A DNA stretch of 9,095 nt from Betaproteobacteria bacterium (GTDB taxonomy: Bacteria > Pseudomonadota > Gammaproteobacteria > Burkholderiales > Casimicrobiaceae): contig JAAFHR010000109.1 of the NCBI GenBank assembly GCA_013298455.1, positions 1 through 9,095 of the forward strand, given 5' to 3'. The position numbers and the translations under genes are program-made. Shown here piece after piece: positions 1-6,896 of the stretch (within the stretch, counting starts at the first letter, position 1; each line of letters begins with the position of its first letter). The notes beneath the pieces are model-generated. The model saw only the letters and a program-made list of their open reading frames with translations, ran no database searches and was not told the DNA's origin.

Positions 1-3000
1 GGAGCTAATAAGCCCCGAGAAGATCACGACTGCAACAGGATGAAGAATTTCGGTGCCCGGTTGCTCGGCTTCGAACAACAGCGGCGCGAGTGCGAATGCA
101 GTCACGAGAGCGGTCATCAGCACGGGCGCGAGTCGCTCCTTCGAGCCACGCAGGATCATCGCGTGATCGAACGATTCATTCTCAAAGCGCATCAGGTTGA
201 TGTAGTGGCTTACTTTTAAGATACCGTTTCGCACCGAGATACCTGCAAGCGTGATGAATCCGATGAGCGCAGCGATCGATAGCGGCTGCCCGGAGAGCCA
301 CAGACCGAACACCGCGCCGACTAACGCAAGCGGGATATTCGCCATGATCATCAGCGCAAGCGTCGTACTCCTGTAGCGACTATAGAGCACGACGAACATC
401 AGCGCGAGCGAAACTATCGAGAGCAAACCCACCAAACGAGAGGCTTCCTCTTGCGCTTGGAACTGCCCACCTAGCGTGACGAAGAAACCCTCCGGCAGTT
501 TCGTTTCGGCAACGACTTTGCGAATGTCCGCGATCACGTCCGAGAGCGCACGACCCGACGCATTGCCCGAAATCACGATGCGCCGTTTGCCATCGTCACG
601 GCTGATTTGATTCGGGCCGTCGCTGTCTTCAATCGCCGCAATCTTCGACAGTGGAATACGGCCAGTAGGTGTTTCAATCAGGATTTGACCTAGACCCTCA
701 ATCGTTCTCGCACTTTCTGGTACGCGAACGACTAGCGCAAAACGCCGCGAGCCTTCGACGATTTGCCCAATCTTCTGTCCTTCTACAAGGCTTTGCAGTG
801 TCGTCAATACTTGTGGTGCGGGCACACCATACTGTGCGGCAGCGGCGTAGTCGATCCGAATTTTGACTTGCGGCGCGAGCACCTGTTTCTCAACGTTGAG
901 ATCGGTGAGCCCCGCAATGCTTGCGAGCTTCGCGCGCAGTGCGTCCGCCTGTCCACGCAGCAAGTCGAGGTCGTCGCCAAACAGCTTGATCGCGATTTGG
1001 GAGCGCACGCCGGAGAGCATGTGATCGATTCGGTGTGAAATCGGCTGACCCAGTTCAATTGCGGCGGGGAAGTTCACGAGCTTCGCGCGAATGTCGGCGT
1101 TGATTTCCGCCATTGAGCGCGTCAGTTCTCTCGTTGGTTTTAATCCGACATCAAGCTCGCTTACATGAACCCCTTCGGCATGCTCATCGAGTTCGGCGCG
1201 GCCACTACGCCGACCCACGTGCACCACTTCCGGTACTTGCTTAATCAGCACTTCGGCTTGGCGCGCGAGACTGGCTGACTCGGAAAGCGTCACGCCCGGA
1301 TTGAGCCGCATGCCGATAAGCACGGTACCTTCATTGAAGGGCGGTAGAAATGATTTTGCGAAGAATGGCACGGTAACTGCAGCAATCACAACCGCAACGC
1401 CACCCGCGACCAACGCTGCGCGGGGATGCCGAAGTACTGGGTTGAGTCCGCGTTCGTAGGCGCGCTTCAACCAAGCAAGGAATCTCGTGTCGCTGTGATC
1501 GAGACTCTTTATACCCGGTAGTAAGTAATAAGCGAGCACCGGAGTGATCGTTACCGAAACGAGTAGCGAGGCAAGCGTTGAGACGATGAACGCGATCCCC
1601 AGCGGCACGAAGAGTCGCCCCTCCATTCCGGGGAGCGCAAACAAGGGCACAAATACGAGCACGATGATGATCGTGGCATATAGGATCGCAGAGCGAACTT
1701 CGATCGATGCGCGAATAACGAGCGGTACCAGCGCTAAGCGTTCTGCTACCGGCTTCAATCGATTTTCTTTGAGCCGTCGCAAGATGTTTTCGACGTCGAC
1801 GACCGCGTCGTCCACTAATCCACCGATGGCGATTGCAAGACCTCCGAGCGTCATCGTGTTGATCGATAACCCAAAGTACTTGAAGACAAGCGCCGTGATG
1901 AGAATCGAGATGGGAATCGCAGTGAGTGCGATCAGCGTCGTGCGCAGCGTGCCGAGGAATACGAAAAGAATGACTGCCACGAAGGCAGACGCGGCGACCA
2001 ATTTGACGCTTAGGTTGTTAATCGACGATTCGATGAAACTCGCCTGTCGAAACGTCACCTTCGGTGCTTCCATGCCTGTCGGTAGGGATTGCTTCATTTC
2101 GATCAAAGCCGCTTCAATGCTGCGGGTCAACCCAATCGTGTCCGCAATCGGCTGTTTTTGAACGCCAAGGATCACGGCGGGTTTACCGTCGTATCCCGCA
2201 TCGCCGCGCTTAATCGCAGGCGCAAACGTCACGTCCGCGACTTGACGCAACAAAATTGATTGACCTTCTTTCGCAGTAATCGCGAGATTACGAAGATCAT
2301 CGAGCTTCGACGTGCGTCCTATATTGCGAATCAGATACTCTCGTCCGTTCACTTCAAGAAAGCCGCCGGAGGTGTTTGAAGAGTAGCCCCGCAGCGCGAC
2401 TTCGAGTTGTTCATGCGTGATGCCAAGTTGAGACAGACGCAGCGTGTTGGGTTGCACTTGATATTGGCGCACCTCGCCGCCAATCGGAATGACTTGTGCC
2501 ACACCCGGAATCGCCATCAATCGGGGCCGCAGCACCCAATCGGCGTACTCACGCACAGCCATTGGCGAGATTTTCGTGGTGTCGATGGGGATTGCGATTT
2601 GCATGATTTCGCCCATGATGGAGCTGATCGGCCCCATGCGCGGCGTGACGCCTGTTGGCAACCCTTCTTCCATTGACGAAAGACGTTCCGACACCATTTG
2701 TCGCGCGCGGAATATCTCGGTGCTCCAATCAAACGTGACATAAATGAACGAAAGTCCGGCGCTCGACACCGAGCGAATCGACTCCACGCCCGGTAGCCCA
2801 TTCATCGTGGTTTCCAGCGGGAACGTGATGAGCTGCTCCACTTCTTCGGCAGCCATGCCGCCCGATTCGGTCATGACGGTGACCGTCGGCTTGTTGAGAT
2901 CGGGGAAGACATCGACGGGCATTCGCGAAAGCGTGAACGCGCCGTACAGCATCAACACGATACCGGAGACGATCACCAGCATTCGGTTCGCGAGACTGTT

Positions 3001-3021
3001 TTTAAGTAACCAATTGAACAT
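1..3021 (-). CDS. HME-family RND heavy-metal efflux pump (CusA/CzcA-like), 3' end outside window
   Basis: Inner-membrane proton-driven pump of a tripartite metal efflux system. The frame is open for 1007 codons from the ATG at 3021 to the window edge. CusA/CzcA proteins are about 1040-1060 residues, so only a short C-terminal piece is missing. The N-terminus shows the first membrane helix (about residues 10-30), followed by the family segment PVDVFPDLNKPTVTV. The TM4 motif is GLAIAIGGLVDDAVVDVEN at 394-412, with D404, D405, D409 and E411. This resembles CusA (AIGxxVDAA) more than CzcA (DFGxxVDGA). The C-terminal half has GISVRNGILKVSHY and LAPVLMTALV segments. The start overlaps the stop of the YkvA gene by one base (TGATG), with GGGG eight bases upstream as a possible ribosome binding site. 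Metal specificity cannot be read: it could be a monovalent (Cu/Ag) or divalent (Zn/Cd/Co) exporter. The CadR-like regulator nearby favours divalent metals. Confidence 0.95.
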   Translation of the reverse strand, partial: MFNWLLKNSLANRMLVIVSGIVLMLYGAFTLSRMPVDVFPDLNKPTVTVMTESGGMAAEEVEQLITFPLETTMNGLPGVESIRSVSSAGLSFIYVTFDWSTEIFRARQMVSERLSSMEEGLPTGVTPRMGPISSIMGEIMQIAIPIDTTKISPMAVREYADWVLRPRLMAIPGVAQVIPIGGEVRQYQVQPNTLRLSQLGITHEQLEVALRGYSSNTSGGFLEVNGREYLIRNIGRTSKLDDLRNLAITAKEGQSILLRQVADVTFAPAIKRGDAGYDGKPAVILGVQKQPIADTIGLTRSIEAALIEMKQSLPTGMEAPKVTFRQASFIESSINNLSVKLVAASAFVAVILFVFLGTLRTTLIALTAIPISILITALVFKYFGLSINTMTLGGLAIAIGGLVDDAVVDVENILRRLKENRLKPVAERLALVPLVIRASIEVRSAILYATIIIVLVFVPLFALPGMEGRLFVPLGIAFIVSTLASLLVSVTITPVLAYYLLPGIKSLDHSDTRFLAWLKRAYERGLNPVLRHPRAALVAGGVAVVIAAVTVPFFAKSFLPPFNEGTVLIGMRLNPGVTLSESASLARQAEVLIKQVPEVVHVGRRSGRAELDEHAEGVHVSELDVGLKPTRELTRSMAEINADIRAKLVNFPAAIELGQPISHRIDHMLSGVRSQIAIKLFGDDLDLLRGQADALRAKLASIAGLTDLNVEKQVLAPQVKIRIDYAAAAQYGVPAPQVLTTLQSLVEGQKIGQIVEGSRRFALVVRVPESARTIEGLGQILIETPTGRIPLSKIAAIEDSDGPNQISRDDGKRRIVISGNASGRALSDVIADIRKVVAETKLPEGFFVTLGGQFQAQEEASRLVGLLSIVSLALMFVVLYSRYRSTTLALMIMANIPLALVGAVFGLWLSGQPLSIAALIGFITLAGISVRNGILKVSHYINLMRFENESFDHAMILRGSKERLAPVLMTALVTAFALAPLLFEAEQPGTEILHPVAVVIFSGLISS

Positions 3022-3407
3022 CAGAAGTACCCCGCGTACCAAACGGCGAAAGCAAAGCCGCTCAGCACCCAAATCGCGACGATCAAAACTAAACCGATGC
3101 GACTTTTCGGAAGGCGGACGGTTGCGGACGCGGCCTGTGCTCGCGCGCGCTCGCGTGCCTCTGGAGGAATCATGGCCAGCGTCAGGGCGATCCCGATCGG
3201 CACCAATATCAAGTCATCGAGATAACCGAGCACCGGAATGAAGTCCGGGATGAGGTCAATCGGCGATAGTGCGTAACAAAGCACCAGCAGAGCCAACGCT
3301 TTCGCGTACCAAGGCGTTTGTGGGTCGCGCACTGCAAAATGCAACGTTAGAAGTTGTTGTTTCAACTGTCGCGCCCAGCCGCGCAGGATTTCAATGATGC
3401 GCTTCAT
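3021..3407 (-). CDS. YkvA-family (DUF1232) small membrane protein within RND operon
   Basis: 128 residues. Residues about 35-72 form the DUF1232 core, with the hallmark run YALSPIDLIPDFIPVLGYLDD at 45-65. The core begins in a hydrophobic stretch (36-48) and continues through 66-80. A basic amphipathic N-terminus (1-20, rich in K and R) precedes it, and a separate hydrophobic helix lies at about 103-123. No signal peptide is seen, so it probably sits in the inner membrane. The family has no settled biochemical role. Its gene starts 3 bases after the adaptor stop and its TGA overlaps the pump ATG by one base, so it is an integral part of the operon. An accessory role in pump assembly or membrane adaptation to metal stress is inference only. 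It has no metal-binding clusters. Confidence 0.9.
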   Translation of the reverse strand: MKRIIEILRGWARQLKQQLLTLHFAVRDPQTPWYAKALALLVLCYALSPIDLIPDFIPVLGYLDDLILVPIGIALTLAMIPPEARERARAQAASATVRLPKSRIGLVLIVAIWVLSGFAFAVWYAGYF

Positions 3408-3410
3408 ACG

Positions 3411-4511
3411 CTACCTCAACTGGTTGATTAGTGTGGCACCGCTTACGACAACTCGATTTCCCGGCTTCAGTCCGCTGGTGACCGCGACATAAACGCCATC
3501 CAATGGCTCTATCGTCACCACCCGTGGCTCGAACTTCTCCGGCGCGCTTTTGACCCACACGATCGATTGGTTCGACGGATTCTTCATGATCGACGAGGCG
3601 GCGACTGCTATTCCCGTAAGCTTCGTTTTCGACTGCACGAACACACGCATAGGTTGATTGACAGCAAGCGCGGAGAGCGTGGCGTCGTTCGCTTTGAAAA
3701 CAAGTGGTAAGGCTTGTTCACGCAGCATTCGCGTGGCACCGACAAATGTGAGCGGCACTTGTTTGTCGCCAATGGCAATTGACGCGCTTGCGATGTCCGC
3801 CGCCAGGGAAGGTTCGAAGGTCAACGCCTCGATGCGAAGACGCGTGGGATCAACAATTTCAAACAGCACCTCGCGTGCGTCAACCACTTGACCGCTCGCC
3901 ACATTCGATTGGGCGATAACGCCTGAAATCGGTGCGATCAATACGTCACGGTTATTAAGCCCAATGCCTAGCGCATTAAGGCGTCCATTGAGACTGCTGA
4001 TTTCACTTTCCGTTGACTCAATCTCTTTGCGTGGAATCGTGTCGGCGAGTTCTTTTTGTCTTGCGAGTTTTTTTTCAGCGAGCAATTTCGTCGCGCGAAG
4101 CTCAGCGATTTGCGCTGCTTGGTTTGAACGCTCAATCTGTCCCGACGACGGTACGACATAGGCGAGCACTTCACCCTTGCGCACAGCTTGTCCGGGATTG
4201 GGCAAACCTTTAGGCCCCGCTTCGATGCGGCCCGCGATCATGGGCTGCACTTTTCCACCTGCGTTCGCGTCCATCATGACTTTACCCGCAAGTTCTGTCG
4301 TTCGCGAAAGCTCGGCGGCGACCATCGTCGTCGTTCTGACGCTCAATTGGCGTTGCGCAGGTTTTGGGAGAAACACGCTGCCATCGGCCTGTCGTTGTGG
4401 GCCATTGGCATTGCCAACAGGTGCGGCGTCGCCGTGGTCGTGACCAGGACCTGCGTGTATGACGGTCGTAAACAGAATCGTCACGGCGATGAACGAGAAG
4501 AAGTTTTTCAT
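3411..4511 (-). CDS. RND periplasmic adaptor (membrane fusion protein, CusB/CzcB-like) with His-rich N-terminus
   Basis: 366 residues, linking the RND pump to the TolC-type channel in the periplasm. A signal peptide covers residues 1-20 (KNFFSFIAVTILFTTVIHA), apparently of the signal peptidase I type, since no lipobox cysteine is present. The mature protein begins GPGHDHGD, a probable metal-binding tip. The split lipoyl domain is at about 84-120 (ending PGQAVRKGEVLAYV) and 188-222 (LIAPISGVIAQSNVASGQVV). An alpha-helical hairpin (about 125-182, rich in E, K, R, L) lies between its halves. A beta-barrel follows at about 224-300 and a membrane-proximal domain at 300-366, ending GLKPGNRVVVSGATLINQL, typical of this family. 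The ATG overlaps the upstream gene's TGA (ATGA, four bases). The 12 residues from A20 match those after the signal peptide of the upstream protein. Confidence 0.94.
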   Translation of the reverse strand: MKNFFSFIAVTILFTTVIHAGPGHDHGDAAPVGNANGPQRQADGSVFLPKPAQRQLSVRTTTMVAAELSRTTELAGKVMMDANAGGKVQPMIAGRIEAGPKGLPNPGQAVRKGEVLAYVVPSSGQIERSNQAAQIAELRATKLLAEKKLARQKELADTIPRKEIESTESEISSLNGRLNALGIGLNNRDVLIAPISGVIAQSNVASGQVVDAREVLFEIVDPTRLRIEALTFEPSLAADIASASIAIGDKQVPLTFVGATRMLREQALPLVFKANDATLSALAVNQPMRVFVQSKTKLTGIAVAASSIMKNPSNQSIVWVKSAPEKFEPRVVTIEPLDGVYVAVTSGLKPGNRVVVSGATLINQLR

Positions 4512-5080
4512 GCGACGCTCCGATCGCGGAATTCAAGGTGCGATTTTTTGCGACGAACCACAATCAATGTGACTGAAGCTAATGCAACAGTAGCCAATGC
4601 CGCGCCAATCCACACTGCGTACTCGCGCCAACCGTGGCTATGCGCGCCGCTTTGCGAAGACGCCGCTTCAGCGCCGTGAACATCAAGATCGGCGGACAAA
4701 AGATCGCTGTCTTTGCCAGCCTTGATCGTGAGCGTGATTGGGTAGACCGCGGTCTGTTGGAACGGCTTGCCGTCGAAGTGATATTCACCGAGCGCGGCTT
4801 CGAATTTGCCGATGGCTTTGATACTTCCGCTTTCGAGTTCAACGGTTGCATTGAGCACGGGCTCGTTGGTGGCGCTGCGATCGATGAACAACACCAGTTC
4901 GTCTTTTCCGAGAACACCCACGGCTTCGAACAAGTCCGACTGCGTGCTGAATCTAGGCAGCGCAGGGCCGGCGGCCGTAGGTGCCGCATCACCGTGATCA
5001 TGTCCCGGCCCGGCACTGGCGAATTGTGCGAGTACTGCGGTTGTGCAGAGCGTCGCGAAGTAACGAATGAAGGGCTTCAT
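4508..5080 (-). CDS. His-rich membrane-anchored periplasmic protein of metal efflux operon (hypothetical)
   Basis: 190 residues, family not recognised with certainty. What can be seen: a signal peptide at 1-23 (cleavage after ASA); an immediate metal-ligand segment GPGHDHGD; a soluble region rich in beta-strand pattern (about 44-140, including NEPVLNATVEL and AVYPITLTIK); a second His patch HGAEAASSQSGAHSHG (135-150); one membrane helix at about 154-176; and a positive tail RRKKSHLEFRDR that should face the cytoplasm. It is therefore probably a periplasmic domain tethered to the inner membrane. The gene overlaps the TolC-family gene upstream and the adaptor gene downstream by four bases each (ATGA), so stoichiometric expression with the pump is expected. 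A role as metal chaperone or metal-loading partner of the pump is inferred from the His motifs and context. The soluble part could be an Ig-like or YtkA/FixH-like fold, but this is a guess. Confidence 0.88.
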   Translation of the reverse strand: MKPFIRYFATLCTTAVLAQFASAGPGHDHGDAAPTAAGPALPRFSTQSDLFEAVGVLGKDELVLFIDRSATNEPVLNATVELESGSIKAIGKFEAALGEYHFDGKPFQQTAVYPITLTIKAGKDSDLLSADLDVHGAEAASSQSGAHSHGWREYAVWIGAALATVALASVTLIVVRRKKSHLEFRDRSVA

Positions 5081-6354
5081 GGAAGGATTCCCAAAGATTG
5101 ATTGACGCGAGAGATCGCGTGTTTTTGTTCGATGCGCGCGCGTACGAGCGCGAGTGCGGCCGCAGCGCGTTCGCCTTCCGCGCGAAGGCGCGTCGGCAGA
5201 TCGAGTTCGCCGAGCCGATAGGCTTTTGCGTAGAGCTCGGCCACCTCGGTGGCGAGCCTCGCCCGTTCCGACAAGATGTCGATACGTGCTTCGATGCTGC
5301 TGAGAGCCCGCTGCGCGCTGTCGAAATCGGCGCGTAGGTGCTGCACCACGAGCGGCTCACTGGCCTGTGCCTCGATGAGCTCCGCGTTGGCTTGCGCGAT
5401 CTTCGGCGCTGCGCGTTGTGCACCACCAAACGGAATCGAGATGCCGACGCGTGCCGAGGTTGCGCTCGCACCGTTGTTGGTGCGTTCGTTGGTGAGCGTG
5501 AAAGAAAGCGCCGGGGCGCTGTTCGGTACACCGGAGGCTTCGTTGAGCTTTGCTCTCGCTGATGCGCTCGTTGCGCGCACCAGTTGCAATGAAGCGTGAT
5601 CTTCCCAGTTTGCGCGACGTGCGCTCGTTTCGGCTCTCTGCTCACTGTCTGAAGCCAAAGCGCGTAGCGCGGCATCGCCGATGAGGCTGCGCAGCGTTTG
5701 CTTCGAAGCGTCGAATTTGAGTTCCGCCTCGACCAGGTTCGACCGCGCGGCTTGATGTGCTGTTTGCGCTTGCAGCGTGTCTACGCGAGCCGAGTCACCC
5801 GCCGCCGTACGGCGCGCGGAGTCGGCAGCGAGTTGCGCGGCGCGCGCGACTTCGTCCGTGACTAAGGCGAGCTCCGCGCTTGCCAGTTGTATTGCCCAGT
5901 ACGCTTCACGAATTTCACCGGCGAGCTTCAATCGTTGCTGTGCGAGCGTGGCGAGATACACGGCAGATTCACCGCGCACAGCGCTGAGCTGTAGGTTGCG
6001 GCGTGAGGCAGTGGCAATCGGCGCACTGATTTCAATTTCGAATTCACGCAGTCCGTCTCGATTGCCGGTGCGCAACCCAGAAGCGATCGTCGGCGTATCG
6101 GCAAGCCACGAATCGGCAACGCGTTCGCGCGCTACCTGTTCGCGTTTGCGTTCGTCTTGTGCGATTTGCCACGGCTGAAAGGCAATTGCGATGCGAAACG
6201 CGTCAGAGAGTGTCAGCGGTGCGGTCGCAGGTGCCGTTGTCGTTGGTGATTGCGCCCAAGCAAACGGTAACAGCAGCCATGATGCGCTAATGGCCAAGGC
6301 TCGTCGAAATAGCGGCGCGGCCCGCCGAGGCCGCACGCAAGCAAAGAAAGACAT
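5077..6354 (-). CDS. TolC-family outer-membrane efflux channel (CusC/CzcC-like)
   Basis: 425 residues. A long signal peptide covers 1-34 (basic region CVRPRRAAPLFRR, then AISASWLLLPFAWA, cleaved before QSPTT). The mature part has two OEP-type repeats of Ala/Glu/Arg-rich coiled-coil helices, as expected of a TolC barrel-tunnel protein. The first opens with PLTLSDAFRIAIAFQPWQIAQ. The second contains a beta-strand signature, SARVGISIPFGG, before another long helix ending RVNQSLGIL. There is no lipobox Cys at the cleavage site, so it is probably not a lipoprotein, unlike CusC. Length fits CzcC (about 420). A GGAG lies nine bases before the ATG at 6354 and supports that start. The stop overlaps the start of the next gene by four bases. 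It is the first gene of the five-gene pump operon and follows a structured leader. Confidence 0.92.
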   Translation of the reverse strand: MSFFACVRPRRAAPLFRRALAISASWLLLPFAWAQSPTTTAPATAPLTLSDAFRIAIAFQPWQIAQDERKREQVARERVADSWLADTPTIASGLRTGNRDGLREFEIEISAPIATASRRNLQLSAVRGESAVYLATLAQQRLKLAGEIREAYWAIQLASAELALVTDEVARAAQLAADSARRTAAGDSARVDTLQAQTAHQAARSNLVEAELKFDASKQTLRSLIGDAALRALASDSEQRAETSARRANWEDHASLQLVRATSASARAKLNEASGVPNSAPALSFTLTNERTNNGASATSARVGISIPFGGAQRAAPKIAQANAELIEAQASEPLVVQHLRADFDSAQRALSSIEARIDILSERARLATEVAELYAKAYRLGELDLPTRLRAEGERAAAALALVRARIEQKHAISRVNQSLGILP

Positions 6355-6390
6355 ATTCGGTTCTCCGGATACAAAAGATCGAAGGAAACC

Positions 6391-6445
6391 GACGAGGTGC
6401 GCGTGAACCTGCGTCTACAGCGGCGCTGTAGAGCGGTTCGACGCG
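6391..6445 (-). promoter_or_regulatory. Structured leader upstream of the TolC-family gene
   Basis: Read on the minus strand, the 106-base gap between the CzcI-like gene and the TolC-family gene contains a near-perfect hairpin. Its arms are CTACAGCG and CGCTGTAG (6415-6431). It is flanked by GCGT (6441-6444) and ACGC (6411-6414), which extend it with a nine-base bulge on the 5' side only. CCTCGTC at 6391-6397 can also pair with GACGAGG at 6456-6462, the 3' arm of the terminator listed separately. I see no convincing -35/-10 pair in this gap, so the RND operon may depend on read-through or on a promoter I do not recognise. The hairpins are read directly; a regulatory role is inference. Confidence 0.4.
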
Positions 6446-6451
6446 ATGAAA

Positions 6452-6474
6452 GAAACCTCGTCAGTACGACGAGG
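6452..6474 (-). terminator. Probable intrinsic terminator at the end of the CDF/CzcI-like unit
   Basis: On the minus strand CCTCGTC, a five-base loop GTACT, and GACGAGG form a 7-bp stem, followed directly by TTTCTTTC. The TGA stop codon of the CzcI-like gene starts in the loop and ends in the 3' arm. A translating ribosome reaching the stop would therefore cover the hairpin, which may make termination depend on translation. The T tract is interrupted by a C, so termination is probably partial. Confidence 0.5.
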
Positions 6475-6847
6475 CGATCCACTGAGGACGTTCGGGCCGC
6501 GCAGCGGCGCGATCGAGGGAGACTAAATACTCGTCAGCGAAACGAGCCGACGACGGCGCTACAACCTGGGTCGCGGGCGCGCGTTCGAGAAACAGCAACT
6601 GTGCGTTGCAAAAGTGCGATGTGCTGCAGTCTTGCGCGCAATCGCTTTCAACCGCAGCAGGCTCATCCGAATCAAGTGTCGTCGAGGCATCGCCGTGTGG
6701 GTGCGCGTGCGCGACAAGTGTCGCTGCATGATCATGATGACCGTGCGTTTCTTCGAATGCGGCAAGGCAGGCTTGCAACGGCATCCAAAAGAGCAACAAC
6801 ATCGTCAAAAACTTTCTCACATTTAAATTATTCCACGGTTTTGCCAT
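6461..6847 (-). CDS. CzcI-like small His-rich secreted protein
   Basis: 128 residues from the ATG at 6847. The frame is also open to an ATG at 6907, and a GTG at 6820 is a third candidate. After a charged N-terminus (VRK) comes a hydrophobic run TMLLLFWMPLQACLAA, a good signal peptide, so the mature protein begins near FEETHGHHDHA. It continues with a His-rich segment (HAHPHGD) and a Cys group C-x3-C-x5-C (SDCAQDCSTSHFC). The C-terminus RPERPQW resembles the end of CzcI-type proteins. CzcI is a small periplasmic protein encoded with Czc efflux genes and thought to affect their regulation. Metal binding is likely from composition. The 6907 start would overlap the CDF gene by 11 bases and put about 30 extra residues before the signal peptide, so I prefer a later start. 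No strong ribosome binding site marks any of the three. Confidence 0.75.
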   Translation of the reverse strand: MAKPWNNLNVRKFLTMLLLFWMPLQACLAAFEETHGHHDHAATLVAHAHPHGDASTTLDSDEPAAVESDCAQDCSTSHFCNAQLLFLERAPATQVVAPSSARFADEYLVSLDRAAARPERPQWIASSY

Positions 6848-6896
6848 AGCTTTGATAAGAGTCAACCCGAGCTTTGAAGTTCCTAGCCCATTAACG

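Noticed and set aside
1544..2161. Long open frame on the plus strand (about 205 codons)
   Set aside because: It lies wholly antisense to the RND pump, has no recognisable domain and reads as Ser/Thr/Arg-rich low-complexity, as expected of a shadow frame opposite a real membrane protein gene.
4188..4679. Plus-strand open frame across the adaptor and anchored-protein genes
   Set aside because: It is antisense to two confidently read genes and its translation shows no family features.
4419..5014. Recent tandem duplication as the source of the shared His motif
   Set aside because: Synonymous positions differ in almost every codon and similarity stops outside the 12 residues.
4998..5675. Minus-strand open frame of about 225 codons overlapping the TolC-family gene
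   Set aside because: It is an alternative frame of the same strand, Arg/Ser-rich, with no signal peptide or domain. The other frame is a clear TolC-family protein.
6831..6865. TTGACT on the minus strand (6860-6865) as a -35 element before the CzcI-like gene
   Set aside because: The nearest -10-like AATAAT is about 27 bases away, and there is no dyad typical of a MerR-type long spacer.
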